From: Phoronis australis
Taxonomy: Eukaryota; Phoronida; Phoronidae
NCBI GenBank assembly: GCA_002633005.1
Contig: NMRA01000235.1
Coordinates: 194,328 to 258,327 of the forward strand
Direction: 5' to 3'
DNA length: 64,000 bases
How positions within the stretch are numbered: position 1 is the stretch's first letter; each line of letters opens with the position of its first letter. Shown piece by piece: positions 1 to 17,800 of the stretch. The notes below the pieces were generated by a model, which worked only from the letters and a program-made list of their open reading frames with translations, did not search any database and was not told the origin of the DNA. Position numbers and translations under genes: made by a program.

Positions 1-574
1 CTGATATTTCGTGCCCAAGTTCAATATTACTATAATGCAGAAAAATTTGAGAAAGATTTTAACAAATTCAGTGACGTAGCCTATTTGGAGTGTAAAGACT
101 AACATCACGGAGTGCCGAATGACTGCCAGTGTTGATTATAGACCTGTTGTGTATGCGGTTGTTATAACTGTAGGCCACTGCAACATCTACTATATTTTTT
201 GACAGAGGCAGTTTGCTCCACAATAAAACACCTCGATTGAGTATGGATGGTTCACAAAATTTTTCTCTTCTGTGTACGTCGTCACTATAAGGACTTTTTC
301 GTCTGCCTTCGGGCCCGGTACTACTCATCTTTAGCTTATTCCCCGTTGGCAAAGTATTGTTTGTTAAAAAAAATTCAAAATAAATATTTACAACTTGATA
401 AGACGTTCTGCGCAGTCTCTACAATTCATGTTTTGTTCAGTGCATGCAGTCTCTGCATATGATACAGACCGCCGGCGGAGTCGCGGCACTGGGACGCTGA
501 CTGGTGGTTTGTAAATTATACACTAGGTGTCCCTAAAGTAGTATACATTTTCATCCAATCACAACACAGTGAAG
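1..574. other. Upstream flank of RPS17, nothing identified
   Basis: Sequence before the RPS17 start tract. Short open frames occur on both strands but none resembles a known protein or has convincing splice sites. It may hold the proximal promoter of RPS17 and the end of a neighbour outside the window. Confidence 0.4.
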
Positions 575-614
575 TGATCCGCTCGTTCCTTTCTTTTCAC
601 TTCCGTAGTCAAAG
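575..614 (+). promoter_or_regulatory. 5' TOP-like transcription start region of RPS17
   Basis: A pyrimidine-rich stretch (cgttcctttcttttcactt, about 582-600) lies 15-30 bases before the RPS17 ATG. Ribosomal protein genes of animals typically start transcription at a C inside such a 5' terminal oligopyrimidine tract, which places the mRNA under mTOR/LARP1-type translational control. The tract is visible; the exact start site is inferred. No TATA box is evident at the usual distance. Confidence 0.5.
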
Positions 615-5723
<5,109 letters not shown>

Positions 5724-5758
5724 ACATCTCCGTCTACTACATGTAATTATTAGAAAAC

Positions 5759-5764
5759 AATAAA
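5759..5764 (+). terminator. RPS17 polyadenylation signal
   Basis: Canonical AATAAA 35 bases after the RPS17 stop codon, followed by a T/G-rich stretch (tgttgttttggttctc) suited to a downstream element. This gives a very short 3' UTR, normal for ribosomal protein mRNAs. Confidence 0.8.
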
Positions 5765-6587
5765 AACCTGAAAAATACTGTTGTTTTGGTTCTCAAGTTG
5801 TGTTACTGTGACAGTGACACTGGATGTAACAAGTGTGTGGGTTTGTTAAAGGTGCAGTACACATCTAGAGTTTGGTACAAGAGCCAAACTTTTGATTTAG
5901 ACCGCTTGATACCAACTTCATGCATGAAAACTGATTTCTAAGTTTGCAAAGACATCTATTTTGTTATTCGTTGAAACTATGTTCAGTGCATTAAAAGCCA
6001 GTTTGTACAGTCTTGCTGGTCTCTAGTGAATTCCCAAAGCCCTAAAATCCCCCCAGCTTGAATAAGGAACTTTTGAAGAATAATTTCACAACTGAGTGGC
6101 CTACATCAAAAGGTTGTTTTTGTGATGGGAGTGTAGTGGCTTGAGCCAGGACAAGTTCAAAGCAAAATACTGTCCATGTGCGCATCCATCTTGAAGAATG
6201 TTGTCATCAGAGAACTGCCCTAACATCCTTGGGTGCTTAACCGAATGTTTGTATTTATAGAGTAAAAATGGAAAATAGTACTAGTGAATAATTTATTATC
6301 CTATACAATTTCACACTTCGAACAAACCATTGGTTGACCTAATTGGCCGATGCGATTTGTAACGGAGAAGCATAGGAAATTAAATAATTGGAGACGATTC
6401 CAAAACCTTGGAAGAGGTTTATGAGAGTGCCTACAGTACAGTAAATCTGGCATCAAGTGGGTTCTATGGAGTCTTGTTACGCTGAATCCCACTCTACATA
6501 GCAATAGTACTGCCATCTTTTGTACAAGCATGAAGTACTGTTTCAGCTGAAGGAACACCATTGCGAATCACAATATGAAATTAAGTT

Positions 6588-6729
6588 GAATCCATGTACT
6601 AGAACACAAATAACATTGAATCCAGGTTGCACCCGTCTAAGAACACAAATAACATTGAATCCAGGTTGCACCCGTCTAAGAACACAAATAACATTGAATC
6701 CAGGTTGCACCCGTCTAAGAACACAAATT
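6588..6729. repeat. 39-bp minisatellite, about 3.3 copies
   Basis: Three perfect units start at 6601, 6640 and 6679 (each begins agaacacaaataacattgaa and ends with ttgcacccgtcta), followed by a partial unit. The period is a multiple of three, so a spurious open frame runs through it. Confidence 0.9.
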
Positions 6730-7870
6730 ACAGTTCCAACCTAACCATGGTTAGATAGTTTCCGGCTCCAGAAAGATTTGAGGAATAAGCAAGAACAGCT
6801 TTTTTGACTGTGAGAACCTCACTAATACTTGGTCGCTGCATAAAATTGATAAGCAGTGCGCCTGGTGAAAACAAGACTGATTGCAGTTTGTTCCCCAATT
6901 TCCACACTTCTGCATGCAGTGAACACTTGTCTAAAGATGCCATGCAGGTTGCCGTCAAAAAATTTCTTACAACTGGTCTCGACACGTTTTGTACACACAA
7001 GTTAGTTTGGAGTTTAGTTCATTATTGCGAGATATGTCTCTAGAAGCCACTACGATGTACATCTATCAAAAGCAATATGCCAGACAAATAGGCTGGTTCA
7101 GAAACTGACCAATAGATGGTGCACTAATCAATACATTGTCTGGCTTCAGCAATAACAACCAGTCAATAATTTCCAACCCCAAATTTCATTTCTAATTCCT
7201 AAGAAATGTGTAGAGTACATTTTTGTAACAACAATTAGTCTATATTAAAAGGACTCCACACTTGGTGACTTAATGCACCCTTGCAAACCTCCAAATACAG
7301 CAAATTTTGAACCTCTCGCCTTAGAAATGGTTTTATGCAATTCACACTTAGATATGCTTTATGTGCTATTCTCTGAAATGCTTTCAGACATTGGTAATTG
7401 TCTTCAAAACATTTCATGTTTGCATGAATGGCTTCTATCAAAAAATAGTATGTTCATGAAAAAACTCAAAAGTAGCTTAAATGTAAGAAAACAACATTTT
7501 TGAGAGTTAATCTTGGAATATTTATATCGAACATGATTTGAGCAAGTTATTAATACTGATATGAATGTATTAATGTTTTTGCTAAAAATTTACTAAAAAG
7601 ACATGATCACATTGTTTCTTATATACCTTGCTCAAAACCCAAATTTGTCTATAAGGTCCAACATAACCTTGAAGTGAGCTCATCTCAATAAATACCAAAA
7701 CACTCTTACTTTGAATACCTCCACTATTAGTGCTCAAAAATGGTTTGTTTTTTGTTAAGCACTGAGATAAATAGATGGGTCCAACAAGGGGCACACCATG
7801 TCAGATTGACTACATAACGTACAACTACGAGGGTTGTTTCTTCTGCATTGGAAGGTGGCATGCACCCCCC

Positions 7871-8167
7871 NNNNNNNNNNNNNNNNNNNNNNNNNNNNNN
7901 NNNNNNNNNNNNNNNNNNNNNNNNNNNNNNNNNNNNNNNNNNNNNNNNNNNNNNNNNNNNNNNNNNNNNNNNNNNNNNNNNNNNNNNNNNNNNNNNNNNN
8001 NNNNNNNNNNNNNNNNNNNNNNNNNNNNNNNNNNNNNNNNNNNNNNNNNNNNNNNNNNNNNNNNNNNNNNNNNNNNNNNNNNNNNNNNNNNNNNNNNNNN
8101 NNNNNNNNNNNNNNNNNNNNNNNNNNNNNNNNNNNNNNNNNNNNNNNNNNNNNNNNNNNNNNNNNNN
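7871..8167. other. Assembly gap (297 N)
   Basis: Run of N between 7871 and 8167. A minisatellite continues on its right side and a C-rich run (gcacccccc) abuts its left side, so the gap probably lies inside an unassembled tandem repeat. Open frames through it are meaningless. Confidence 0.95.
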
Positions 8168-8308
8168 CCAGCCCTGCACTCTCCGTCCATTAGCAGTGCG
8201 GGTATGTCCACACAACCCCCCCCTCCACCCCTCCATTAGCAGTGCGGGTATGTCCACACAACCCCTGCACCCTCCGTCCATTAGCAGTGCGGGTATATCC
8301 ACACAACT
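8168..8308. repeat. 45-46 bp minisatellite next to the gap
   Basis: Units beginning ccattagcagtgcgggtat start at 8187, 8233 and 8278, separated by C-rich linkers of slightly variable length. The array is open to the left, into the gap. Confidence 0.85.
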
Positions 8309-8849
8309 GTGGTTATAAACTAAAACAAAACACCACTTCAATACTGTGACATTTCAGAACGACTCCTTATCCACATAATAACATGACTAGACACAGAATA
8401 CTGTTTACCGAAAATGTACTTTATATGTATATCTACACTAGTTACATAACCTGATGATAGATGGCACTATATGAGCAGAAATAACAATAAAGGGGATTAC
8501 GCATAACTATGGATACTTTCAAAACGCACGTCCCTCAACAAAGAACATGTCAAAAAGGTTTGATTTTCCTTGGAATTCAGTATCTATGAGCTACTGAAAA
8601 GGAAATTTTAAAAGCACTTGACCCCTCACGTATTTTGTACGCTTCAGAAACTGATAATTTATTAAATGTACCAACAATGGCCTCTTCCGATAAGAAATTG
8701 TCGGTTCTGTTCAACCCAACAACTGTGGTGTTTCAAGTCTGACAAAGGAACAAATTCATAACCTCTGTGAAGACTAATAATTACTTATACCATATCAACA
8801 CACTGATCTATAACAGTGAATTTGTACACATATGTACATTCATAACAGT

Positions 8850-8855
8850 TTTATT
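8850..8855 (-). terminator. Candidate polyadenylation signal of the CSPG4-like gene
   Basis: Forward tttatt, i.e. AATAAA on the minus strand, about 270 bases after the stop codon at 9123. A second AATAAA on that strand lies at 8658-8663. Which is used cannot be decided from sequence. Confidence 0.4.
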
Positions 8856-9122
8856 ATCTTGTAACATGACATATAATCAAACGCTGTCCTATTTGGCAGA
8901 AGGCATATTTATAACAGCATCAACTAGTCGAGCACCATGGGTAAATAAAGCTGCACGTATACTCCACCTGTTGGTTAAACATGAAGTTAAGGAATAAGTG
9001 AAGCAAATCCATCATGGTGAACTTAAAACTATCCCTCCCATGTTGCTATAGTAGACTTATAAAAATGCAAACATATTACTTATAAGTATGTAACAGACAA
9101 GATGAATCGGTTCTCAATCCTC

Positions 9123-11851
9123 TCACACCCAATACTGTTTTGGCTTCAAGGCCGGTGTTGAGCCACGACATAGTGTAATATCAGGAAGTACCGAGCAATC
9201 TGAAAGCATACTTGTTGACTTATAACTGCCCACAGGAGTGCTCTCCACAAAGTGGTCCACACGCCTGGCTTGAGATTCACTGGACAGGTCCGTCGGACTC
9301 CTTTGTAGATTGTCGTTATATACAAGCGGGGTCACACGTACTTGAGGGACAGTTGGGCTGACCTCGGTACGCGACACGTCTGGTGACCTCGGTGGGTGAC
9401 TGGAACGTGTCGGTGATGAGGTGCCTCTGAAGGTCGTCACGACAACGCCTTTGGGCGTCACCATGCTCACCATAGACTGTTCATCACTCTGAGAGCAAGT
9501 CATGTGATCACGTGACTTCCGGTGTCGTCTATACGCAACGGCCACGACAAGTACAACCACTANTTGAGGGACAGTTGGGCTGACCTCGGTACGTGACACG
9601 TCTGGTGACCTCGGTGGGTGACTGGAACGTGTCGGTGATGAGGTGCCTCTGAAGGTCGTCACGACAACGCCTTTGGGCGTCACCATGCTCACCATAGATT
9701 GTTCATCACTCTGAGAGCAAGTCATGTGATCACGTGACTTCCGGTGTCGTCTATACGCAACGGCCACGACAAGTACAACCACTACCAAGATGACTCCAAG
9801 ACAAACTAGGACAACGACAAGAGTTAAATTTGAGTCACCCACAACATTTCCTTGTTCTCTCGGTAACCTGTCCTTGGACTCAAGGTTCAGTTCAGTATCC
9901 ATGGTAACATCCCTGGCTGGTACAACATTATAAGTGGGGGCGGCAGTTTGTGGGAACGTGGATGAAGCAAACTTTGGTATAAACGCGGGATGAATAATTC
10001 CCTTTAACGTCGTCGCGGAAGACGATATGTTGAACTGAAATCGTCCCGCTGCTGGTGGGACGTTTGTTGCCGTGAGGACGTAATCAAACCCGTCCACAGC
10101 TACACCTGTTGGTATTGGTACACCACTCTTAACAGAATACACAATGCGTTTGTTACTAATATCTGAATGAAAAAATCCGGATGTTGGCACCTTAAGGTCA
10201 ACTTCATAACTGACGTCTCGTTTTGACCTCGTTATACGGACTAGAGTGCCATACTTGGGTGGGTTGGTTATATTGAAGTACGGGTCACTTCTTGTGAATA
10301 ATGCCAACTCTGAGGCATCCAGCATGTCTGTTGTCACAATAAATGATTGACCTGATTGGACAGGCACTGACTGCTGTTTAACCAATGGAGTGATGACAAT
10401 AGTGGCCGTGCTATTCTGCCAAGCTTGTCCATTAAACACAACAAACGTGAAGAAATCGTGCATAAGGGTAGTACCCAGCAGTACAAACTTAACTCTACCC
10501 TCGTTCACATCTGATTGAGAAAAATGTCTAGTTGGTTGACTATTGACGAATATGTCACCTGACAACGGTTTAGAAGAAATATTATACATAATATTACCGG
10601 AGTCTCCATTGGTGCGGGTGAAGAGGTTCGTTTGAGTAATAGTGACAGCTGACTGACCCTGCGGTATTCTAATTGCCGAGTTGTTCACTATTGTAATAGT
10701 AAGAGGAGTCACATTCACACGGAATACTTTATAAAAGGCAGGGAAAGCGCCATCTGTTAGCTTGAAATAAAATGTCCCCGAGCGAGTGGTACCATCGGAA
10801 ACGAAAATAAGCTTTCCCGCATCAATATGAGCTTGTGTGAATGATTTCACAGAGATGTTCAATTTACCTTGCATGGCGACATGGCCGTTTTCGGGCTCAT
10901 TGACCAGAGTATACACCAGATTATCAGAGCTGGTGTCTGGGTCAGACGCTCGAAGAATATCACGTGTTATGTTGGTGACGGAGCCTTGGACAACTTGAAT
11001 TGTTGGAGTCTGTGTCTCAAGACGAAACCGCTGATCGTTGACAGGAGTCACAGAAATATTAAATGTAAAGACTGAGTCAGCTCCAGCAAAATCAAGTGAA
11101 CGTAGCTCAACAGTGAAGTTGAAGGAGTCTTCTGTAGAGTCTGAATCATCGTGCTGATATGAGAGAATGCCCGACTTGATGACGGACTCCGGGATTTTCT
11201 GTTTCACTTCCACTTCTTCATCATTTACGACCAGCGAGCCGTGACTGGGCAGAGATTGCATGACTATCCTAACGTCATTGAGAGTAAGTTTTCCTAACCG
11301 TTCACGGAGTGGTGACACATCGAGAACGTCGGTGTTAATGGTTGCTTTATCGCCCTCCCGAACGATCAATGGTGATGTTCGTATCAACTGATTCCTATTA
11401 CCATCATTAAAATGTTCATAGGAAAGTTTGATATCGAATGCAACATAGTCTAAGCGATCGGCGTAAAGAGTTGAAACATCAAACACAACCTTATCCTGAG
11501 AAGCCCATGACCTTTGACCTTCGATGTGCTCATAAAAAACTGACCCTTTGATTATTTCAGCCTGGGTGAAGGAAGTCACTTCTAATGTCATATTTCCAGC
11601 ATCCAAAACTATGCGTCCATATTGTGGTTTGGTCTGTACACTGTAGATGATTGGATGAGTTTGATTAGGATCGTTAGTAGTCGCTTTCAGTTGTGAAGAT
11701 GTAATTGGCTGTCGAGTGTTCGGGTAAACAAGAAGTGGCTCGTTGACGTCTAGCCTCAAAACCAGATGATCCACCTCTATGTGAAAAGTTTCCCGAGTTC
11801 CAAAGTTAACGCCGTCGTTCACCTGGAAGTAAAAAACGCCAGTCTCTCCAT
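9123..11851 (-). CDS. CSPG4: CSPG4-like last exon: CSPG repeats 11-15, transmembrane and cytoplasmic tail
   Basis: Continues repeat 10 with GETGVFYFQVNDGV, then five more repeats, a juxtamembrane linker, a span LTLVVVLVCLGVILVVVVLV, a basic stop-transfer YRRHRK, and a Ser/Thr/Pro-rich tail ending PKQYWV and TGA. The stretch from the end of the span through SPTVPQ appears twice (9564-9784, then 9342-9562) around a single N at 9563. The duplication is in frame (222 bases) but looks like an assembly seam, so only one copy should be kept. Confidence 0.92.
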
Positions 11852-14800
11852 CTGAAAGGAAAATGAGAATAATGAGAGGACATCATTACATTACAGCGGG
11901 TGAATGTTGGTTGGACAGGTAATGCTACGATATCTAGAAGGTGGACAGGTAATGCTACGATATCTAGAAGGTGGACAGGTAATGCTACGATATCTAGAAG
12001 GTGGACAGGTAATGCTAGGATGTCTAGAAGGTGGACGGGGTACCGCTGTGACACCAAGAGAACGCCAAAATTTGAATAAATGTATTCAAGTGTTTTGCAC
12101 ATGGACACAGTCATGTATCTAAGATTCGCTATCATCACAATCTGAAAGCACAGACAGTAACTGATATATATTTAAACTGAGCATTTTTGGCCATTCTTTG
12201 TTTTTCCTTGAATTGTCAGTCAGATAAATACACGACTGTCTGTGGTCTACCATTTTGAAAAGGATAACTTGACTGTGTTTCATCCAAAAAATCCAAAAAA
12301 TGCTAACTTTGTCATGTTTCACAATTGGGCTCGGGTGTAATATGTTCAACTTCACACCACTGGCCATGCAGCTGCAAGCCCTTAAATATGCTCAAAATAT
12401 ACGGTAATCAAACACCTCAATTTAAACCTGTGTTCACTTACACGACTCGTGTTCATTGTGTAGAGACAAGCAATGTCAATCACATACTTAGACAGAAATG
12501 TAACATTTATAGGGAGGGCAGGGGAACAGTAAATAATTTAAACATCTAAGACAAACAATTAGTCATAGTTCGAGCAACAGCAAGACCAGAAACACTGGTT
12601 TTCCTCTTATTACAAAATCACCTGCAAGAGTTTTTGCCTGAAATAATAACCAAGGTTAATATCACATTCCATCTCCAATGAACACTGGAAAAGATAACAA
12701 TCCTGATAAAAATTATGCAGTGGATTGAAATGTCAAAACGCAAGGTTTAGTCAACACAAATGGATTTTTTTCTGTTATTAAAATGAAATTTTTCCCAACT
12801 GTTTTAAAACTTATATTTCACAGCTCTGAATTCAACAGTGCAAGGAAATAATTAACTACAGCTCACAATAGAAGTGAATACAAACAAAATGTATAGTAAA
12901 GTGATCTGCAACTTGGTCAATTTCGCCTGTGTATGTTTTCACTTAATACCAGCCGAAAATGATGTGCTGATGCATCAAAGGTCTGTAATCTCTTATTACA
13001 GTCTATCAATGCCACCACCATGGTCATGCAGTAATCGAGAATGTTGCTCAAATATCTCAAACTGTGCAATAAGTTGCATGATGTTAACAACTTGATTATC
13101 ATTGTTCATAAAGGTGTCATTGTCTTGTGATGGCAGCTTGTTCATAAAGGTGTTATTGTCTTGTGGCAGTGCAAGTTTTGCTATACTTTCTAATCACTCA
13201 ATTTTCTCAAAAGTTCTAAACGGGCTTTGTTTATCCCCTGCACACCATTGCATGGATGTCACCGAACATGGCACTTGACTAATTGGACTGTGCATTTCAA
13301 ATCAGTATAATAATTACAAAATGTTGTCTCACCATAACGAATTCAAGAAATAAAACATTGAATATTAATACAATTCTTCATACACTCAAAATTAAAGACA
13401 AAAATACAAAACAACTATCATCAAAATGTGAAAAACACTTACTAGTGTGAACAAAAAGTACCCTTCCCTCATTGACATCCTGCTGGGTGAACTCCACGAT
13501 TGACATTGACTGATCTCCAGTAAATGCCAATATACCGTTAGGAGGAGGTGTAGTAACATATACGAGGGAAGTCGCAGCAGTGTCGTCATCTATTGCCAGG
13601 AGCGTCTCATTGGTAATCAAGGAAGGTGCTCCAAACCATGCACGGAGCTTTCTGTTACGCACCACAACCGGAATCTCATCGTTGTCTGGCAGAATATTTA
13701 CAAAAATAGTGTAAGGTTTGCTACGTTTCTCCCAGCCAGGAAGTGCGGCGGTGATGACAAAAAGGTCCTTAGTTGTCTCACTCCCATCGTGGGTGTAGTA
13801 CAGAAACTCATCCACAATATCTGACCACGTGAACTGAACAACAGAGGTTTCTTGCGCAGGTACAATGGACGCTCCTCGTGTGTATGTTTTCTCCAATCGG
13901 CCATATTGTGGCTGCTGTTCAACTTTAAATACGACCACAGCAGTGCTATAGTAGGAACTCAGCACGTGAATAGTTGTCTTGAGAATGGCTTTACTGGCAC
14001 CTTCGCGTACTGTGATGTTACGTACTTCTAGAGGCACCCTATTGGGAATGATATCAAATTTTATCTCCACATCCCGAAGAGTGTGAATACCATTTGTTAC
14101 ATCAACAACAATCAAATCGGAAAAGAAACCAACGTCGGTGTGAACGTAGTCTAGACTGTTTAGATCTAAATCAGCTTGAGTAAACCTGGTCACCAAGGTA
14201 GACTCCAGAAGCTTTAGATAACCATGTTTAGGCTGGGTCACCACCGTGTAGCGCATGTTAGAGGGTTCAGTCTCTGCATGGTGAACCATCAGTCGACTTC
14301 TGTTAATACGGCCCACTTGACCTTCATCAACTATGATTGGCCAGTTGTTTACGATCGTGGGCGGAGTTTGGTCAGTTTTGGACAGTATTCGAATGTCAAA
14401 TTTGTCCTGAAGCTGAACATCTTTGGCTTGTACAGAGAATTCAAAATGGTCGTGTGTCTGATAACTGCCACCATGTATGTACTTCACGTTACCTCTCACT
14501 AGCTGGGCATAACTAAATGTCTGTGCCTCCTGCTTATTCACAATTAATTTGCCAAACTTTGGCATTTTCGTCAACACAAACTTGATCTGTTTGTTTTTCA
14601 ACCCCATGTTGGTTGATACTGAGATATTTTGCGACGTGATAACACACAAACTGGAGGCCTTCACTTGAGCTCCAGTCAACTTGGTTATGTTCAGAAATGG
14701 TTCTGTAGCTCGGATCTCAAACAAACCCGTTGAATAATACTGGCCGTCTGTGACAATGATGACCGCGCGACCGTAACTCGACCCTCGATGTTTAAACAAC

Positions 14801-17800
14801 AACTGTCCGTTTTCAATGTCACTCTGGAGGAACTGATATACTGGCTCTGATGGGTTGGTTGCATTGACGATTTCACCGTTTGGGATTCCTCGTCGAGTGT
14901 ATTGAAGGAATGAACTGTTGAAGTTTGTATCTGCATCCGAGTACAAAAGGTCCTCAGAGGTGATTAGACGTTGACCTTCTTTGACTACGGTAAACACATT
15001 ATCCGTAACACGTACTGGCTTGTGATCATTGGTCAGAGTGATATTGATGCTGAAGTTCCCGACAATCTCCCCAACTACCACTGACTTTGTATCTAAGCCA
15101 CTGCTACGTGCCGGCGCACTCTCAAACAGGAACCAATCAAATGCATTCTCTGAGTCATCATGAAAGTAAGCTAAGCGTTCCTTCTCTATGTCTGTGTTGG
15201 AAAATTCTGTAACGTTTTCCACACTGACCATGTCGTCAACGTCACTGTGCATCAGTTTCAGTACTCCATAACTGGGAGGCTTAACAATAGAGTAATGATA
15301 TGCGTCTGTACTGGTGGACCTTATAAATAAATCGTCCTTCGTTATAATTTTGCTTTTTCCCTCCAAGACTGCATCCAGACCGTTGTTGATGACCCTTAGG
15401 TCAGAGCGTTCTGGACGAAATCGGATACGGAACGTATACAAATTCGAGAATCCACTCGACTCAGAAAACAATTTGAACTGAAATTCATCTTCAACTGGCA
15501 CGTATGGGGTGCGGTGAAGCTTGTATTGAACACGATTATTCAAAATGTCTGCCTGGGTGAAGTTGGAGTTAAGAGACAGACGTTTTGACCTTGAACTCTC
15601 TGTCAGCAGACGCAGGTGACCGATGCGCGGTGAACTGATCAATACGTAATATATCGAGGTCAGCTTAATGGACGGGTCGCTCGATGTACTCAACAGATTG
15701 TTCTCAGAAAGAAACATGCTTGTAACACTATCGAGATAAAGTTCGCGGTTCATAACCAATGAAATCTGAGCAGAGACAAATGACACAACAAAAATGGCGG
15801 CTGGAGCAGCAATACCTTCACACGTGGCAACAAATTTTAACACATCCCCTTTGGAGTGTACATCAGTATGCTTGTATCGAATCCGCTTTTTGTTGACTTG
15901 TCGCTGTGTGAAGGAAGTCACTTTTTCCCACTGCTGAGCTTGTCCCCTTACACGGCGCTGAATAACGCCATGTTGTGGTGATTCTTGAATTGTATACCGT
16001 ATGTCCAGCTGCTGGTTGGTAGGTGCATTAGTCGTGTAAGTTAAGTTATCTCTTCCAATTATCATGGTGGACATGCGGTAGACTTGAAGGCCAGTGTTGG
16101 TCAAGGGGGTCACTTCAAGAGGGAAAGACTCAATCTGGAAAGGATCAAAATGTCTCATTGAAGGACCAACCAAACTAAGAGAACAATATTGTTGTACTTT
16201 ATTTAAAAACAGAAAGTTTAATTTAATTTCTGACTTAATACCAGTTTGTCACCAAATGATTGACGAAACCATGTCTTTTTAGCATAAATGTGAAAAAAGA
16301 AAAGGACATTGATTCTAATTTGATAGAAACACAATGGCATCCATAACACAACCAAATATGGTTTGATGTTACTAAATGATCCAGATGATATCTAACAAAT
16401 GCTACATAATTACACTTTTCTAAATTATCTTTTCATGCAATTTCTGACTTTCTATAAAAATCAAAACAGTGGCGTTTTTGTCAGCACCTTATGCAAATAT
16501 GAAACGTTCTAAAAACAACTGGCGCGTTTTGGAGAACAGTACACGTCTGAAAGTGTCACGTAGTACACGTCTGAAAGTGTCACGTAGTACACGTCTGAAA
16601 GTGTCACGTAGTACACGTCTGAAAGTGTCACGTAGTACACGTCTGAAAGTGTCACGTAGTACACGTCTGAAAGTGTCACGTAGTACACGTCTGAAAGTGT
16701 CACGTAGTACACGTCTGAAAGTGTCACGTAGTACACGTCTGAAAGTGTCACGTAGTACACGTCTGAAAGTGTCACGTAGTACACGTCTGAAAGTGTCACG
16801 TAGTACACGTCTGAAAGTGTCACGTAGTACACGTCTGAAAGTGTCACGTAGTACACGTCTGAAAGTGTCACGTAGTACACGTCTGAAAGTGTCACGTAGT
16901 ACACGTCTGAAAGTGTCACGTAGTACACGTCTGAAAGTGTCACGTAGTACACGTCTGAAAGTGTCACGTAGTACACGTCTGAAAGTGTCACGTAGTACAC
17001 GTCTGAAAGTGTCACGTAGTACACGTCTGAAAGTGTCACGTAGTACACGTCTGAAAGTGTCACGTAGTACACGTCTGAAAGTGTCACGTAGTACACGTCT
17101 GAAAGTGTCACGTAGTACACGTCTGAAAGTGTCACGTAGTACACGTCTGAAAGTGTCACGTAGTACACGTCTGAAAGTGTCACNTGGTGTTTGTTGGACA
17201 TTATTCTAGTGTTCTACATATTAACCTCTAGATGTCAAGCAGTCTCCGTGGTGAACAAAAATTCGAGAATCACTTTACGAGAAGGCTAAGAAACCCCTGT
17301 AGGTAAAAAATAACTTAGCTCCATAAAAATTCAGATTTAGGGAGATTTTCAAACCAGCTTTAACTGTGATCAACATTTGAATGACAGGAGCTCTTGGTTC
17401 TTGAGGTTTCAGAGCCACAAAAATAAATCTGCCTGTTGGATGAAGATCTAAGTACATCTTACCCTGAGAACCCAAACACAATGTGCCAACCATTTGCTCC
17501 CAGTAGCAAAATGAAACCAATTAAATCTCCATGATAGCAAGTAACAGCATGTGTTCACGAAAACAACAACGGATTTAAAACTTGACATGTTTCCAATTAA
17601 ATGCTTTTAGAGACGACTTACATGCACTCTTAGGTTGTCAGTAGTGGTGATACCATCATTCAACCTTAGTGTGAACCATGCTTTAGCACCACCAGTGTGA
17701 ATGAAGCTTATCCTTCCTTCCTCGATGTCCTGTTGGGAAAAGGAGTCTTGAGCCATGCCAGGGTAATCCTCGTTTTCAAAATACCCCGCACTATCACGAC

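Larger units (their letters stand above)
5765..8849. other. Convergent intergenic region between RPS17 and the CSPG4-like gene
   Basis: About 3 kb between the 3' ends of two convergent genes. It is AT-rich and contains a 39-bp minisatellite, a 297-base sequencing gap and an adjoining 45-bp minisatellite. No coding exon is supported on either strand. Confidence 0.5.

Noticed and set aside
7727-8341. Open frames spanning the N gap
   Set aside because: Ns carry no stops; the flanks are minisatellite.
16469-17209. Long open frames on both strands (246 and 230 codons) with an eight-residue repeat
   Set aside because: Entirely produced by a 24-bp tandem repeat without stops; the same repeat opens both strands and lies in an intron.
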